A DNA stretch of 64,000 nt from an uncultured Muribaculum sp. GTDB taxonomy: Bacteria; Bacteroidota; Bacteroidia; Bacteroidales; Muribaculaceae. The notes below the pieces were generated by a model, which made no database searches, was not told the origin of the DNA, and worked only from the letters and a program-made list of their open reading frames with translations. The position numbers and the translations under genes are program-made. Positions 41,787 to 51,350 of this stretch are shown piece after piece. The stretch lies in assembly GCF_910583865.1 (NCBI RefSeq), contig NZ_CAJTYX010000014.1, positions 1-64,000 of the forward strand, written 5' to 3'. Every line of letters starts with the position of its first letter. Position 1 is the first letter of the stretch.

Positions 41787-43643
41787 ATGTTAGAAAAAGC
41801 TGATGTAAAGACCATCGACAAGGTGGTAGTAAGATTTTCCGGCGACTCCGGCGACGGCATGCAGCTTGCCGGCAACATTTTCACCAATGTGTCGGCCGGA
41901 GTGGGCAACCAGGTGTCCACGTTCCCCGACTATCCGGCCGAGGTGCGTGCCCCCCAGGGATCGCTCAGCGGAGTGTCGGGATTTCAGGTGAATCTCGGCG
42001 TCGGAGTCCATACTCCCGGCGACAAGGCCGATGTACTTATTGCTATGAATCCTGCTGCGTTGAAGCAGAATGTGAAGCATCTCAAGAAAGGTGGTGTCGC
42101 CATTGTCGATATCGACTCTTTCAAGGAGAACGACCTGAAGAAAGCGCAGTTCGCCACTTCCGATCCATATACCGAACTCGACCTCAAGGCGCAGGTCGTG
42201 GAAGTTCCCGTTACTTCAATGACAAAAGCAGCCCTCGCCGATTCCGGGCTTGACAATAAGGCTGTGCTTAAATGTCGCAACATATTTGCCCTTGGTCTCG
42301 TGTGCTGGCTGTTCGATCGTCCGCTTGAGGCGGCCATACATCATCTTCACAACAAGTTTGCCAAGAAGCCTGCCGTGTTTGAAGCCAATGCCAAGGTGAT
42401 ACGCGCCGGCTACGATTACGGCGCCAACATACATGCCGGCGTGTCGACCTACCGTATTGAGTCGGAGGCCGTGCGTCCGGGAGTCTATACCGACATCAAC
42501 GGCAATACCGCCGTGGCCTGGGGACTCATACTCGCTTCAGAGAAAGCCGGTCGTCCGCTCTTCCTCGGCAGCTACCCCATTACTCCCGCCACCGACATCC
42601 TTCATGAGCTTGCAAAGCGTCGCGACCTCGGCGTGAAGGCCATACAGATGGAGGATGAGATTGGCGGTGTATGTGCCGCTATCGGCGCCTCTTTTGCCGG
42701 AAACATCGGAGTGACTTCCACTTCCGGGCCGGGACTCGCTCTGAAGAGCGAGGGTATCGGACTTGCCGTCATGGCCGAACTGCCTCTGGTGGTAATCGAC
42801 GTGCAGCGCGGAGGACCTTCCACGGGACTCCCTACAAAGACCGAGCAGACCGACCTCATGCAGGCCCTTTACGGACGCAACGGCGAGTCGCCTGTAGTAG
42901 TTCTTGCTCCCGCGTCACCCACCGATTGCTTCACCATGGCTTTCGAGGCCGCACGCATCGCTATCGAGCATATGACTCCGGTGATCCTTCTTTCCGATGC
43001 GTTTATCGGCAACGGTTCGAGTGCCTGGCGTGTGCCTGAAGCCGGCGATTTCCCCGAGATACATCCGCGTTATGTCCCCGAGGAGTTGCGGGAGACATGG
43101 CGTCCGTATATGCGCGACGAGGCTACATTGGCTCGTTATTGGGCCATTCCGGGCACTCCTGGCCTTACGCACCGTCTCGGCGGCCTGGAGAAGGATTACA
43201 ATACAGGCGCTATATCCATCGATCCCGTCAACCACGAGAAGATGGTCTATGCCCGACTGGAGAAAGTGGAGCGCATAGCCGATGACATTCCGCAGCTCGA
43301 CGTGATAGGCAGCGGTGATGCCGATACGCTCCTCATAGGGTGGGGCGGTACTTACGGACATCTGCGCACCGCCGCCGAGGAACTTGTGAAAGAGGGCGTG
43401 AAGGTCGACTTCGCCCATTTCCGCTACATCAATCCTCTCCCCGCTAACACGATGGATGTGATTCTTCGCTACAAGAAGGTGATTTGCGCCGAACTCAACA
43501 CCGGCCAGTTCGCCGACTTCCTCCAGAGCCGTATTCCTGCTCCCGGCGTGCAGATCCGTCGCATAAACAAGGTACAGGGACAACCGTTCCTCGTAAGCGA
43601 GGTTGTCGACAGCGTGAAAAGGATTATCGCGGATAATTTTTAA
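41787..43643 (+). CDS. korA: 2-oxoacid:ferredoxin oxidoreductase, alpha subunit
   Basis: A 618-residue subunit in which the gamma domain (residues 1-195, GDSGDGMQLAGNIF) is fused ahead of the alpha pyrimidine-binding domain (GNTAVAWGLILA, GSYPITPATDILHEL, QMEDEIGGVCAAIGASFAG, TSTSGPGLALKSEGIGL). With the beta subunit 12 bases downstream it decarboxylates a 2-oxoacid, most likely 2-oxoglutarate, passing electrons to ferredoxin and giving the acyl-CoA. The reverse, reductive direction is possible in fermenting Bacteroidales. No separate ferredoxin-like delta subunit is adjacent. Confidence 0.94.
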   Translation: MLEKADVKTIDKVVVRFSGDSGDGMQLAGNIFTNVSAGVGNQVSTFPDYPAEVRAPQGSLSGVSGFQVNLGVGVHTPGDKADVLIAMNPAALKQNVKHLKKGGVAIVDIDSFKENDLKKAQFATSDPYTELDLKAQVVEVPVTSMTKAALADSGLDNKAVLKCRNIFALGLVCWLFDRPLEAAIHHLHNKFAKKPAVFEANAKVIRAGYDYGANIHAGVSTYRIESEAVRPGVYTDINGNTAVAWGLILASEKAGRPLFLGSYPITPATDILHELAKRRDLGVKAIQMEDEIGGVCAAIGASFAGNIGVTSTSGPGLALKSEGIGLAVMAELPLVVIDVQRGGPSTGLPTKTEQTDLMQALYGRNGESPVVVLAPASPTDCFTMAFEAARIAIEHMTPVILLSDAFIGNGSSAWRVPEAGDFPEIHPRYVPEELRETWRPYMRDEATLARYWAIPGTPGLTHRLGGLEKDYNTGAISIDPVNHEKMVYARLEKVERIADDIPQLDVIGSGDADTLLIGWGGTYGHLRTAAEELVKEGVKVDFAHFRYINPLPANTMDVILRYKKVICAELNTGQFADFLQSRIPAPGVQIRRINKVQGQPFLVSEVVDSVKRIIADNF

Positions 43644-43655
43644 AGACTACTCACA

Positions 43656-44669
43656 ATGGATACCATAAAATATACTTCAGCCGACTATAAAAGCGATCAA
43701 TCGGTTCGCTGGTGCCCCGGATGCGGCGACCATGCCATTCTCAACGTGCTCCACAAGGCTATGGCCGAGATTGGAGTGCCACCACACATGACTGCGGTGA
43801 TATCAGGCATCGGGTGCAGCTCCCGTCTGCCCTATTATATGAACACCTACGGTTTTCACACCATCCACGGACGTGCGGCAGCCATAGCCACTGGCTTCAA
43901 GGTGGCGAATCCGGAGATGACAGTCTGGCAGATTTCCGGTGACGGCGACGGCCTTGCCATCGGTGGAAACCACTTCATACATGCCGTGCGACGAAATGTC
44001 GACATCAACCTGTTGCTGCTCAACAATAAAATTTACGGCCTGACAAAGGGGCAGTATTCCCCGACCTCCGACCGTGGGTTCGTCAGCAAGTCATCGCCCT
44101 ATGGCACTACCGAGGATCCGTTCATACCGGCTGAACTTGTGTTTGGCGCGCGAGGCACTTTCTTCGGGCGTTCCATCGATGTGGAACTCGCCACGTCGCA
44201 GGAGGTGATGGTAGCTGCCGGACGCCATCGTGGCACGTCGGTCGTGGAGCTGCTGCAGAACTGCGTGATTTTCAACAACGGCATACACAACCATATCACC
44301 GACCGCGAGTATCGTGCCGACCGCACCATCCATTTGCGCCACGGTGAGAAGATGCTTTTCGGCAAGGATATGAATTTCGGTCTTGTGCGTGACGGTTTCT
44401 ATCTCAAGGCGGTAGAGATCGGGAAGGACGGCTACACTATCGATGATGTGCTCGTGCACGACGCACACACACCGTCCAACTTCCTCCACCAGCAGCTGGC
44501 TATGATGGATGGCCACGAACTGCCGTTGGCCATCGGTGTGATACGTGATGTCGAAGCTCCCGTCTACAATGAGGAGATTGATGCGCAGATAGCCGACGTG
44601 CGTTCACGCAAGGGTTTCGACTCGCTCCGTTCCATGATACTTGCAGGCGAGCACTGGACCGTGGGTTAA
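43656..44669 (+). CDS. korB: 2-oxoacid:ferredoxin oxidoreductase, beta subunit
   Basis: A 337-residue thiamine-diphosphate-binding subunit. VRWCPGCGDHAILNVLHKAM is the family start with the first cysteines of the Fe-S site. SGIGCSSRLPYYMNTYGFHTIHGRA precedes the ThDP motif GDGDGLAIGGNHFIHAVRRN, which runs into LLLNNKIYGLTKGQYSPT. It works with the gene upstream. A terminator follows. Confidence 0.95.
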   Translation: MDTIKYTSADYKSDQSVRWCPGCGDHAILNVLHKAMAEIGVPPHMTAVISGIGCSSRLPYYMNTYGFHTIHGRAAAIATGFKVANPEMTVWQISGDGDGLAIGGNHFIHAVRRNVDINLLLLNNKIYGLTKGQYSPTSDRGFVSKSSPYGTTEDPFIPAELVFGARGTFFGRSIDVELATSQEVMVAAGRHRGTSVVELLQNCVIFNNGIHNHITDREYRADRTIHLRHGEKMLFGKDMNFGLVRDGFYLKAVEIGKDGYTIDDVLVHDAHTPSNFLHQQLAMMDGHELPLAIGVIRDVEAPVYNEEIDAQIADVRSRKGFDSLRSMILAGEHWTVG

Positions 44670-44721
44670 GATGTTGTTAAAAAACTCCTATTGATGTCGT
44701 GACGAGACAATAATATATTTC

Positions 44722-44764
44722 CCGGCAGCCAATGCATGGTTCAAAGGCATTGGTTGCCGGTTTT
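44722..44764 (+). terminator. Terminator after korB
   Basis: A 14-bp stem (44722-44735 with 44747-44760, one G.T pair) followed by TTTTG. Confidence 0.8.
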
Positions 44765-44817
44765 GTAAACACCGTTAAAATTTAGTTAACGCGTTTCGTT
44801 TATTCGCTCAATTGCCT

Positions 44818-44825
44818 TAACTTTG
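44818..44825 (+). promoter_or_regulatory. -7 box of the lysE-like unit
   Basis: TAACTTTG with a TTTC about 20 bases upstream as a possible -33 box. The start codon of the exporter gene follows 29 bases later. Confidence 0.5.
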
Positions 44826-44854
44826 AATGTTATTAACACTATTCCGGTCAGTCA

Positions 44855-45502
44855 ATGGGTTCGTTGCTCTACATAATGGTCAGAGGGCTTGCCATAGGCG
44901 TGCTGATATCGGCTCCGATGGGTCCGATCGGAATGTTGTGCATACAGCGTACCCTCAACAAGGGAAGGTGGCCGGCATTCTTCACCGGCGTAGGAGCGGC
45001 ATTGAGCGATTTGATATACTGTCTGCTTACAGGACTGTGCATGTCGTTCATCACCGATTTCATAGAGACCAATCAGCTGATTCTACAGATTCTCGGCTCG
45101 GTGGTGCTCGGGGTGTTCGCGGTGGTGCTTTTCAGGCAGAATCCCGCACGAGGGCTGTCGACTCCCGCCGATGTGCCCAATACCTATTGGACTGATTTTG
45201 GCAGCGGATTTCTGCTTACATTCTCGAATCCTCTGATTCTGTTCTTTATCATAGGTCTTTTTGCCCGTTTCAACTTCCTTCTGCCGGAATTCCGCTATTA
45301 TCACTATATAGCAGGCTATGCTTCCATATTCGGGGGCGCGCTGCTATGGTGGTATTTCATAACATATTTCGTAAACAAAGTCCGTACACATTTCAATGTG
45401 CGTTCCCTCTGGCTCTTCAACCGTATCATAGGTGGCATCCTCATGCTGATGGGCATAGTGGGTATCGTGATGGGTGTGAAAGATTACATATCGATTAACT
45501 GA
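44855..45502 (+). CDS. LysE-family amino acid exporter
   Basis: A 215-residue inner-membrane protein of the LysE/RhtB type with about six hydrophobic segments. The N-terminal GVLISAPMGPIGMLCIQRTL and GKWPAF-like GRWPAFFTGVGAALSDLIYC are the family signature. GFLLTFSNPLILFFIIGLFA is the second half of it. The substrate (amino acid or derivative) cannot be predicted. The stop and the next start share bases (TGATG), so the downstream gene is translationally coupled. Confidence 0.88.
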   Translation: MGSLLYIMVRGLAIGVLISAPMGPIGMLCIQRTLNKGRWPAFFTGVGAALSDLIYCLLTGLCMSFITDFIETNQLILQILGSVVLGVFAVVLFRQNPARGLSTPADVPNTYWTDFGSGFLLTFSNPLILFFIIGLFARFNFLLPEFRYYHYIAGYASIFGGALLWWYFITYFVNKVRTHFNVRSLWLFNRIIGGILMLMGIVGIVMGVKDYISIN

Positions 45503-46170
45503 TGACACTTCAAGACAATAATACCGACATCCTTGCCGTGCCGTGCATAAGTGAGCTTGACGACCTGTCGGCCGACAATCTCATCACCACGCTCGACGAC
45601 CGTGGGGTGCGGCGTACCATAGAGTTTGTGACCGACCCAAAGTTCCCTTATCGTCCGCTTACCACCTTCTCGATGGCTCATTCCGACAGGTATATCTATA
45701 TAGATTTTTTTGTACGGTGCAATTTCCTGCGGGCGGTCAACTACGAGACCAACACAGCCGTCTATGAAGATTCGGCGGTGGCAGCGATGATACAGCCAAA
45801 CACAAACGATCCGACATTCTATATCTTCACCTTTAACTGTATAGGCACAATGTCGGGATATGTGGTACGTCCCGGTTGTGAGCCGGAACTGATGGATTGC
45901 GCCGTTCTCGACCACATACAGCGCACGGCTTCATGCGGCTCGCGTCCTTTCCAGGAACTGGAGGGTCTGTTCACATGGAATATCCTTGTGGCCATCCCTC
46001 TTGATATAATGGGTATCTGCGGCAAATCGTGGCCGCTTGAGATAAAAGGCAACTTCTTCAAGTGTGCAACCGGCACATCGCAGCCCCATTTCCTGAGCTG
46101 GCTTCCTGTCGACGGGAACTTCCCCTCTGCAATGCAGCCTGAAAAGTTCGGCCGCATCATCCTGGACTGA
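45502..46170 (+). CDS. Family 9 carbohydrate-binding-like protein
   Basis: A 222-residue protein whose middle resembles the CBM9-like domain found in xylanases and related proteins: PLTTFSMAHSDRYIYIDFFV, then VYEDSAVAAMIQPN and TFYIFTFNCIGTMSGYV. FTWNILVAIPLDIMGICG follows and the final part is FKCATGTSQPHFLSWLP. It has no signal peptide, so unlike most CBM9 proteins it would be cytoplasmic. Function is unknown. It is co-transcribed with the LysE exporter gene. Confidence 0.7.
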   Translation: MTLQDNNTDILAVPCISELDDLSADNLITTLDDRGVRRTIEFVTDPKFPYRPLTTFSMAHSDRYIYIDFFVRCNFLRAVNYETNTAVYEDSAVAAMIQPNTNDPTFYIFTFNCIGTMSGYVVRPGCEPELMDCAVLDHIQRTASCGSRPFQELEGLFTWNILVAIPLDIMGICGKSWPLEIKGNFFKCATGTSQPHFLSWLPVDGNFPSAMQPEKFGRIILD

Positions 46171-46203
46171 CACAACGTATGTTAACGTATAATATTGGGA
46201 ATT

Positions 46204-46890
46204 ATGAGAAGAATATACATATTACTATTTCTTGCCTTGTCAGGCATTCTCGGGGCTTCCGCCCAAAAAACCGATTTAGGATCCATCCTCAGCAAACTCT
46301 CGTCGGCCGGTGCTGCGAAGGACAGCACGTCGACCGGCACATCCGCGCAGACCTCTGGTCTCGGCGGTGTGCTTGGAAGCCTTCTGTCGAATGTGCTCGG
46401 CAACGATAAGATTGCTACTGACGATATGGTGGGGAGCTGGACCTATTCATCGCCGGCTGTCGCATTCAAGAGCGATGACCTCCTGAAGAAAGCCGGAGGT
46501 GCGGCTGCTTCAGCCGCAGTAGAGCAGAAGCTCGCCGAGTACTACAAGATAATCGGTTTTACGGGGATGACGCTGACCGTCGGCGATGACAAGAGTTTCA
46601 CGATGAAGAGTTCGCGCCTGTCGCTCTCCGGCACCATAGAGCAGGGCGCCGAGCCGGGTGAAATCATATTCAGTTTCAAGGCTCTGAAGAAGATTCCTCT
46701 TGGCAGCTACACGGCACATGTATCGATAGTGGCAGGACGAATGACCGTAACTTTTGACACCACAAAGCTAATGAGTCTTGTAAACACTGTCGCCAAGTTT
46801 GCCGGAAGCAAATCCTTGTCGGCCATGAACTCTATTTTGCAGCAGTTCGACGGTATGGAAGCAGGTTTCGCCATGACAAAGAATAAATGA
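46204..46890 (+). CDS. DUF4923-like secreted protein
   Basis: A 228-residue protein with a cleavable signal peptide (MRRIYILLFLALSGILGASAQ). The Gly/Ser-rich stretch LGGVLGSLLSNVLGN is followed by a beta-rich lipocalin-like domain: MVGSWTYSSPAVAFKSDDLLKKAG, then SGTIEQGAEPGEIIFSFK. This matches DUF4923, a Bacteroidales envelope family of unknown function. I used the ATG at 46204, three codons after an upstream ATG, since signal peptides start with the basic residues. A strong terminator follows. Confidence 0.75.
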   Translation: MRRIYILLFLALSGILGASAQKTDLGSILSKLSSAGAAKDSTSTGTSAQTSGLGGVLGSLLSNVLGNDKIATDDMVGSWTYSSPAVAFKSDDLLKKAGGAAASAAVEQKLAEYYKIIGFTGMTLTVGDDKSFTMKSSRLSLSGTIEQGAEPGEIIFSFKALKKIPLGSYTAHVSIVAGRMTVTFDTTKLMSLVNTVAKFAGSKSLSAMNSILQQFDGMEAGFAMTKNK

Positions 46891-46945
46891 CGATGTACTT
46901 TCTTTGTTTTCACCATTTTAACATTTGATTTTTAAAATATTCAAA

Positions 46946-46973
46946 AAAAGGTTGCACTTTTGTGCAACCTTTT
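46946..46973 (+). terminator. Terminator hairpin before the efflux genes
   Basis: A 12-bp perfect stem (46946-46957 with 46962-46973) with a TTTT loop, flanked by A-runs and T-runs. It ends the DUF4923 gene, 55 bases past its stop. Confidence 0.75.
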
Positions 46974-46999
46974 GCATTGTTGCCGCATCTATCAGACGT

Positions 47000-47671
47000 A
47001 TGATACATTTAAAAGACGTACATAAGACATATCCAGGAGCCGTGCCTCTGCACGTGCTGAAAGGGATCAATCTCGACATCGACCGTGGCGAGCTTGTGAG
47101 CATAATGGGTGCTTCCGGATCGGGCAAGTCGACCCTGCTAAATATTCTCGGTATTCTTGACAACTATGATTCCGGTGAATACATACTCGACGGACGCCTC
47201 ATACGTGATCTCGGAGAGAATGCGGCTGCCGACCTGCGTAACCATCTTATCGGATTCGTGTTCCAGTCGTTCAATCTGATCAGCTATAAGGATGCGGTGG
47301 AGAATGTAGCGTTGCCGCTGTTCTATCAAGGTGTGTCGCGACGTAAGCGTAATGCCATGGCTCTCGAGCAACTCGACCGCATGGGACTTCGGGAGTGGGC
47401 CCACCATCTTCCCGGCGAGCTGTCGGGTGGACAGAAGCAACGTGTGGCGATAGCACGCGCCCTTATCACCAATCCGGCCATAATACTCGCCGATGAGCCG
47501 ACAGGCGCTCTCGACAGCAAGACTTCCGTAGAGGTGATGAAGATATTCCGACAGCTTAACGACGAGGGTATGACTACTGTGATAGTGACACATGATCCGG
47601 GGGTGGGAGCACAGACCAACCGCATCATACGTATCTCCGACGGACTTATCCTCCCCGATAATCCGCGATAA
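47000..47671 (+). CDS. ABC transporter ATPase, MacB/LolD type
   Basis: A 223-residue ATPase with Walker A GASGSGKST, Q-loop FQSFNLI, signature LSGGQKQR, Walker B ILADEP and a D-loop GALDSKT. It is the MacB/LolD kind that powers mechanotransmission rather than ordinary transport. It starts the five-gene efflux cluster 47000-52661. The start at 47000 is chosen over 46925 because the earlier one falls upstream of the terminator hairpin. Confidence 0.92.
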   Translation: MIHLKDVHKTYPGAVPLHVLKGINLDIDRGELVSIMGASGSGKSTLLNILGILDNYDSGEYILDGRLIRDLGENAAADLRNHLIGFVFQSFNLISYKDAVENVALPLFYQGVSRRKRNAMALEQLDRMGLREWAHHLPGELSGGQKQRVAIARALITNPAIILADEPTGALDSKTSVEVMKIFRQLNDEGMTTVIVTHDPGVGAQTNRIIRISDGLILPDNPR

Positions 47672-47685
47672 TCCGACAGACGGCT

Positions 47686-48906
47686 ATGTTCGATCTTCTC
47701 AATGAAATATGGCAGACCATGCGCACCAACAAGCTGCGCACGATTCTTACCGGCATCGCCGTGGCATGGGGCATATTCATGCTCATAGTGCTTCTCGGAC
47801 TTGCCAAGGGTGTGCGCACCGGCTTCGAGTCGTCGCCGATGGGCAACACCCGCAACGTGATACAGCTATGGGCCGGCAATACTTCGATGCCGTTCAACGG
47901 ACTGAAGGAGGGCCGCTCCATATCTTTGCGCGAGCGTGACATGAAGGCGCTCCGTCATGACATAAAGGAGAATGTCTCGGATGTGTCGGGAATCCTTGAG
48001 GGGAGCAATGTAGTGATGCGTAGCGACAGCACGCACATTTCATCGACATACTCGGGAGTGTTCCCGGTGATGCGTGATGAAGAGCAGCTGAAGATGACCC
48101 ACGGTCGTTTCATCTCCGACCGCGACGTATCACAATGCGAGAAGGTAGTGGTGCTTGAGGAGCGCAATGCCACAACGCTTTATGGCTCTCCCGACCGTGC
48201 TGTGGGAAGGTTGCTTGACATCAATGGTATCGCTTTCAAGGTGATAGGCGTGTACAAACACAATTGGTTCAATTCGGTGTTCATCCCTTATAGCGTGGCC
48301 AAGGCTATAAGCGGCTTTTCTGACACACTCGGCACGATACGCGTGAAAGTGGAAGGTATGTCGACTATGGATGAGGCCCAGGAGATAGAAAAGGAGATAC
48401 GCAGGTCGGTAGGGCGCACGGAATCGTTCCATCCCGATGACAGCAGTGCCATATGGATCTGGAACCGTTTCGCCAATTACCTGAGCAACCAGACCGCCAT
48501 GAGCGTGCTCAACTGGGTGATGTGGGCAATAGGACTGCTTACCTTGATTACCGGCATAGTGGGTGTGAGCAACATAATGTTTGTCAGTGTGCGCGAGCGC
48601 ACGCATGAGATAGGCATCCGCAGGGCCATAGGCGCGCGTCCGCGCTACATACTCATACAGATAATCCTCGAAGGTGTGGTGATAACCACTCTGTTCGGAT
48701 ACATAGGTATAGTGCTCGGTACGGTGGCCGGAGAACTCATGGCTCATGCTTTCGCCGACACCATGTTTGTCAAGGATCCGCGTGTCGATGTCGGATTGGC
48801 AGTGCAGGTGACCGCTCTCCTTGTCGTGGCCGGGGCTTTGGCCGGGTTGTTCCCTGCCATGCGTGCCTTGAAGATACGTCCCGTGGAAGCCCTGCGCACA
48901 GAATGA
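47686..48906 (+). CDS. ABC transporter permease, MacB type (first)
   Basis: A 406-residue inner-membrane permease of the MacB/FtsX type. One N-terminal membrane helix (TILTGIAVAWGIFMLIVLLGLAKG region) leads to a large periplasmic domain of about 230 residues (MacB_PCD). Three C-terminal helices follow with the coupling-helix motif RERTHEIGIRRAIGARPR. The gene is 14 bases after the ATPase gene and 27 bases before a second, different permease gene; the two probably form a heterodimer. Confidence 0.9.
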   Translation: MFDLLNEIWQTMRTNKLRTILTGIAVAWGIFMLIVLLGLAKGVRTGFESSPMGNTRNVIQLWAGNTSMPFNGLKEGRSISLRERDMKALRHDIKENVSDVSGILEGSNVVMRSDSTHISSTYSGVFPVMRDEEQLKMTHGRFISDRDVSQCEKVVVLEERNATTLYGSPDRAVGRLLDINGIAFKVIGVYKHNWFNSVFIPYSVAKAISGFSDTLGTIRVKVEGMSTMDEAQEIEKEIRRSVGRTESFHPDDSSAIWIWNRFANYLSNQTAMSVLNWVMWAIGLLTLITGIVGVSNIMFVSVRERTHEIGIRRAIGARPRYILIQIILEGVVITTLFGYIGIVLGTVAGELMAHAFADTMFVKDPRVDVGLAVQVTALLVVAGALAGLFPAMRALKIRPVEALRTE

Positions 48907-48933
48907 TACTATTCCGACCAATCAATCAAGTCA

Positions 48934-50187
48934 ATGAAAAATCCTGTTTTCGACATAGACAACTGGCGTGAGATTACGGCCACGCTGTCGCGCAACAAGA
49001 CGCGCACCTTTCTCACGGCCTTCGGCATATTCTGGGGCACGGCTATGCTCGCAATGCTGATCGGAGGCGCACAGGGTGTGCGTGGACTGATGATGCGCAA
49101 CTTTGCCGGCTTCGCCACCAACTCGGCGTTTGTGTTCTCAAACAACACCACCCGCGCCTACAAGGGCTATCAGAAAGGCCGTGGATGGAATCTTACGCAG
49201 GGCGACGTCGATGCCATACGCAAGGCCGTTCCGGAAATCGAGTCGATATCCGGCGTCACGCAGAATGCCGGTGCGGTGTCCTACGGCGCCAAGTCTTATG
49301 CCAACGGGCGTGTGCAAGGGTTCACTCCCGACTATTACGGAATCATGTCGCCTCTTTTGCTTGAAGGACGCCTGCTGAATGAGAGCGACGAACAGATGAA
49401 GCGCAAGAATTGCCTCATAGGGTCGCGCGTGGCTTCGGAACTTTTCGGCACGGAATCGCCGGTAGGTAAATTCGTGCAGGTAAACAACATATACTACCGT
49501 GTGGTGGGTATGGTGAAGCAGCGCAACGACAATATCAATATCGGAGGGAGCATGGAGGAGGCCGTGATTATACCTTTGGCCGTGATGCGTCATAACTATA
49601 ATCTCGGCGACAGGGTGTATTTCATCGCGTTTAACGTGAAACCGGGACATACACCGGCTGAATTACGCGACCGTATACGGAGAGTAATCCGTACCCGACA
49701 CTCCATATCCCCTTACGACGATGACGCTGTGCCATTCTGGGACATTTCGGAGGAATTCGAGCAGGTCGACGGCCTTTTCAAGGGGATGGATCTCCTTGCT
49801 CTGTTCGTGGGGTTCGGATCGCTTCTGGCCGGTATAATCGGAGTGGGCAACATCATGTGGATAATCGTCAAGGAACGTACACAGGAGATAGGCATCCGCA
49901 GAGCCATAGGTGCGCGTCCACGTGACATCATAACGCAGATTCTATCCGAGGCGGTAGTGCTCACCACCGTGGCCGGTATCGGAGGGATATGTTTCGCCGT
50001 GCTTGTGCTGACGGTAGCCGGAAAGCTCACGGCGGGTGCTGACGGGACTGATGTAGGATTCCAGCTGGCATTCTCTTCCGCTGTGGCAATCCTTGTCGTG
50101 TTCCTTGTGCTCGGCACTGCCGCAGGAATAATCCCCGCGCTAAAGGCCATGCGCATAAAGCCGATCGAGGCGTTGAACGACAATTGA
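48934..50187 (+). CDS. ABC transporter permease, MacB type (second)
   Basis: A 417-residue permease with the same layout as its neighbour: one N-terminal helix (after the NKTRTFLTAFGIFWGTAML segment), a periplasmic domain, three C-terminal helices and a coupling motif KERTQEIGIRRAIGARPR that is nearly identical to that of the first permease. The periplasmic domains differ clearly. The pair likely arose by duplication and makes a heterodimer. It is followed 51 bases later by the MacA-like gene. Confidence 0.9.
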   Translation: MKNPVFDIDNWREITATLSRNKTRTFLTAFGIFWGTAMLAMLIGGAQGVRGLMMRNFAGFATNSAFVFSNNTTRAYKGYQKGRGWNLTQGDVDAIRKAVPEIESISGVTQNAGAVSYGAKSYANGRVQGFTPDYYGIMSPLLLEGRLLNESDEQMKRKNCLIGSRVASELFGTESPVGKFVQVNNIYYRVVGMVKQRNDNINIGGSMEEAVIIPLAVMRHNYNLGDRVYFIAFNVKPGHTPAELRDRIRRVIRTRHSISPYDDDAVPFWDISEEFEQVDGLFKGMDLLALFVGFGSLLAGIIGVGNIMWIIVKERTQEIGIRRAIGARPRDIITQILSEAVVLTTVAGIGGICFAVLVLTVAGKLTAGADGTDVGFQLAFSSAVAILVVFLVLGTAAGIIPALKAMRIKPIEALNDN

Positions 50188-50238
50188 TTTTTCAAGTAAG
50201 CAACTGTAAAAAAATATCACATTTAATAACCTACTGCA

Positions 50239-51339
50239 ATGAGGAAAGCCTCACGTATCATTCTTTGGACAATAATCGGCCTACTGTTTGTTGGCACGTT
50301 CGTCTACCTTTTCTTGAATTCCCGCGAGAAGCCTGTCAGCTATGAACTGGTGTCACCTTCGACAGGCAACATAAGCCGTACTACCGTGCTCACCGGCAAG
50401 ATCGAGCCACGCGACGAGATTGAGATCAAGCCGCAGATATCGGGCATCATAGCCGAAATCAATGTGGAAGCCGGCGATATGGTGCACGCCGGCGACGTGA
50501 TAGCGCGCATAAAGGTCATCCCGGAGGAGTCGCAGCTCTCGTCGGCCCAGTCGAGAGTGTCGACGGCCAAAATCTCCCTCGACCAGGCCCGGATGGAGTA
50601 TGAGCGTACGCGTAGCCTCTACGAGCGCAAGTTCGTGGCACGCGAGGAGTATGAGAAGTCGGAGACAGAGTATAAGAAGGCCACACAGGAACTTGAATCG
50701 GCGGAGGACGCGCTGCGTATCGTGCGTGAGGGTGTCAGCTCCTACAACGCCAAGGAATCCAATACCCTCGTGCGTGCCACTATCGACGGTCAGGTGCTGG
50801 AGGTACCTGTCAAAGTCGGTACTTCGGTGATTCAGGCCAATACGATGAACGACGGCACTACGGTGGCCAAGATAGCCGATATGCGCAACCTGATATTCAA
50901 AGGAAAAGCAGATGAGACCGAGGTCGGACTGATCAAGGTAGGAATGGCGACGGCGATAGCCATAGGCGCCCTTCCGGAGGTGTCGCCTACCGCTGTGATC
51001 GAATATATAGCCCCGAAGTCGACCGAGGATAACGGCTCAAATACCTTCGAGATAAAAGCCGCCCTTGAGATGCCCGATTCCGTTAATCTTCGTGCTGGCT
51101 ACAGCGCCAATGCCACCATTACGCTTGCGCGTGCCGACTCGGTGATGACTGTGCCCGAATCCGTGATAGAGTGGGGCGGCGATTCGGCATTCGTCTATCG
51201 TCTTACCGACACCGTGCCGGAGTACAAGTTTGAACGTATCCCTGTGGGCACAGGCCTTTCCGATGGAATCAACATCCAGATCAAGGATGGCGTTACAGCC
51301 ACCGACCGTCTGCGAGGCAATGAAATTTCAGATAAATAA
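50239..51339 (+). CDS. Periplasmic adaptor, MacA/HlyD type
   Basis: A 366-residue membrane-fusion protein anchored by one N-terminal helix (IILWTIIGLLFVGTFVYLFL). The order is barrel-sandwich lipoyl half (RTTVLTGKIEPRDEIEIKPQ), a helical hairpin of about 80 residues (QSRVSTAKISLDQARMEYER), second lipoyl half and beta-barrel. It links the MacB permeases to the outer-membrane channel that follows 11 bases downstream. Confidence 0.92.
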   Translation: MRKASRIILWTIIGLLFVGTFVYLFLNSREKPVSYELVSPSTGNISRTTVLTGKIEPRDEIEIKPQISGIIAEINVEAGDMVHAGDVIARIKVIPEESQLSSAQSRVSTAKISLDQARMEYERTRSLYERKFVAREEYEKSETEYKKATQELESAEDALRIVREGVSSYNAKESNTLVRATIDGQVLEVPVKVGTSVIQANTMNDGTTVAKIADMRNLIFKGKADETEVGLIKVGMATAIAIGALPEVSPTAVIEYIAPKSTEDNGSNTFEIKAALEMPDSVNLRAGYSANATITLARADSVMTVPESVIEWGGDSAFVYRLTDTVPEYKFERIPVGTGLSDGINIQIKDGVTATDRLRGNEISDK

Positions 51340-51350
51340 ACCTGCGAGTC

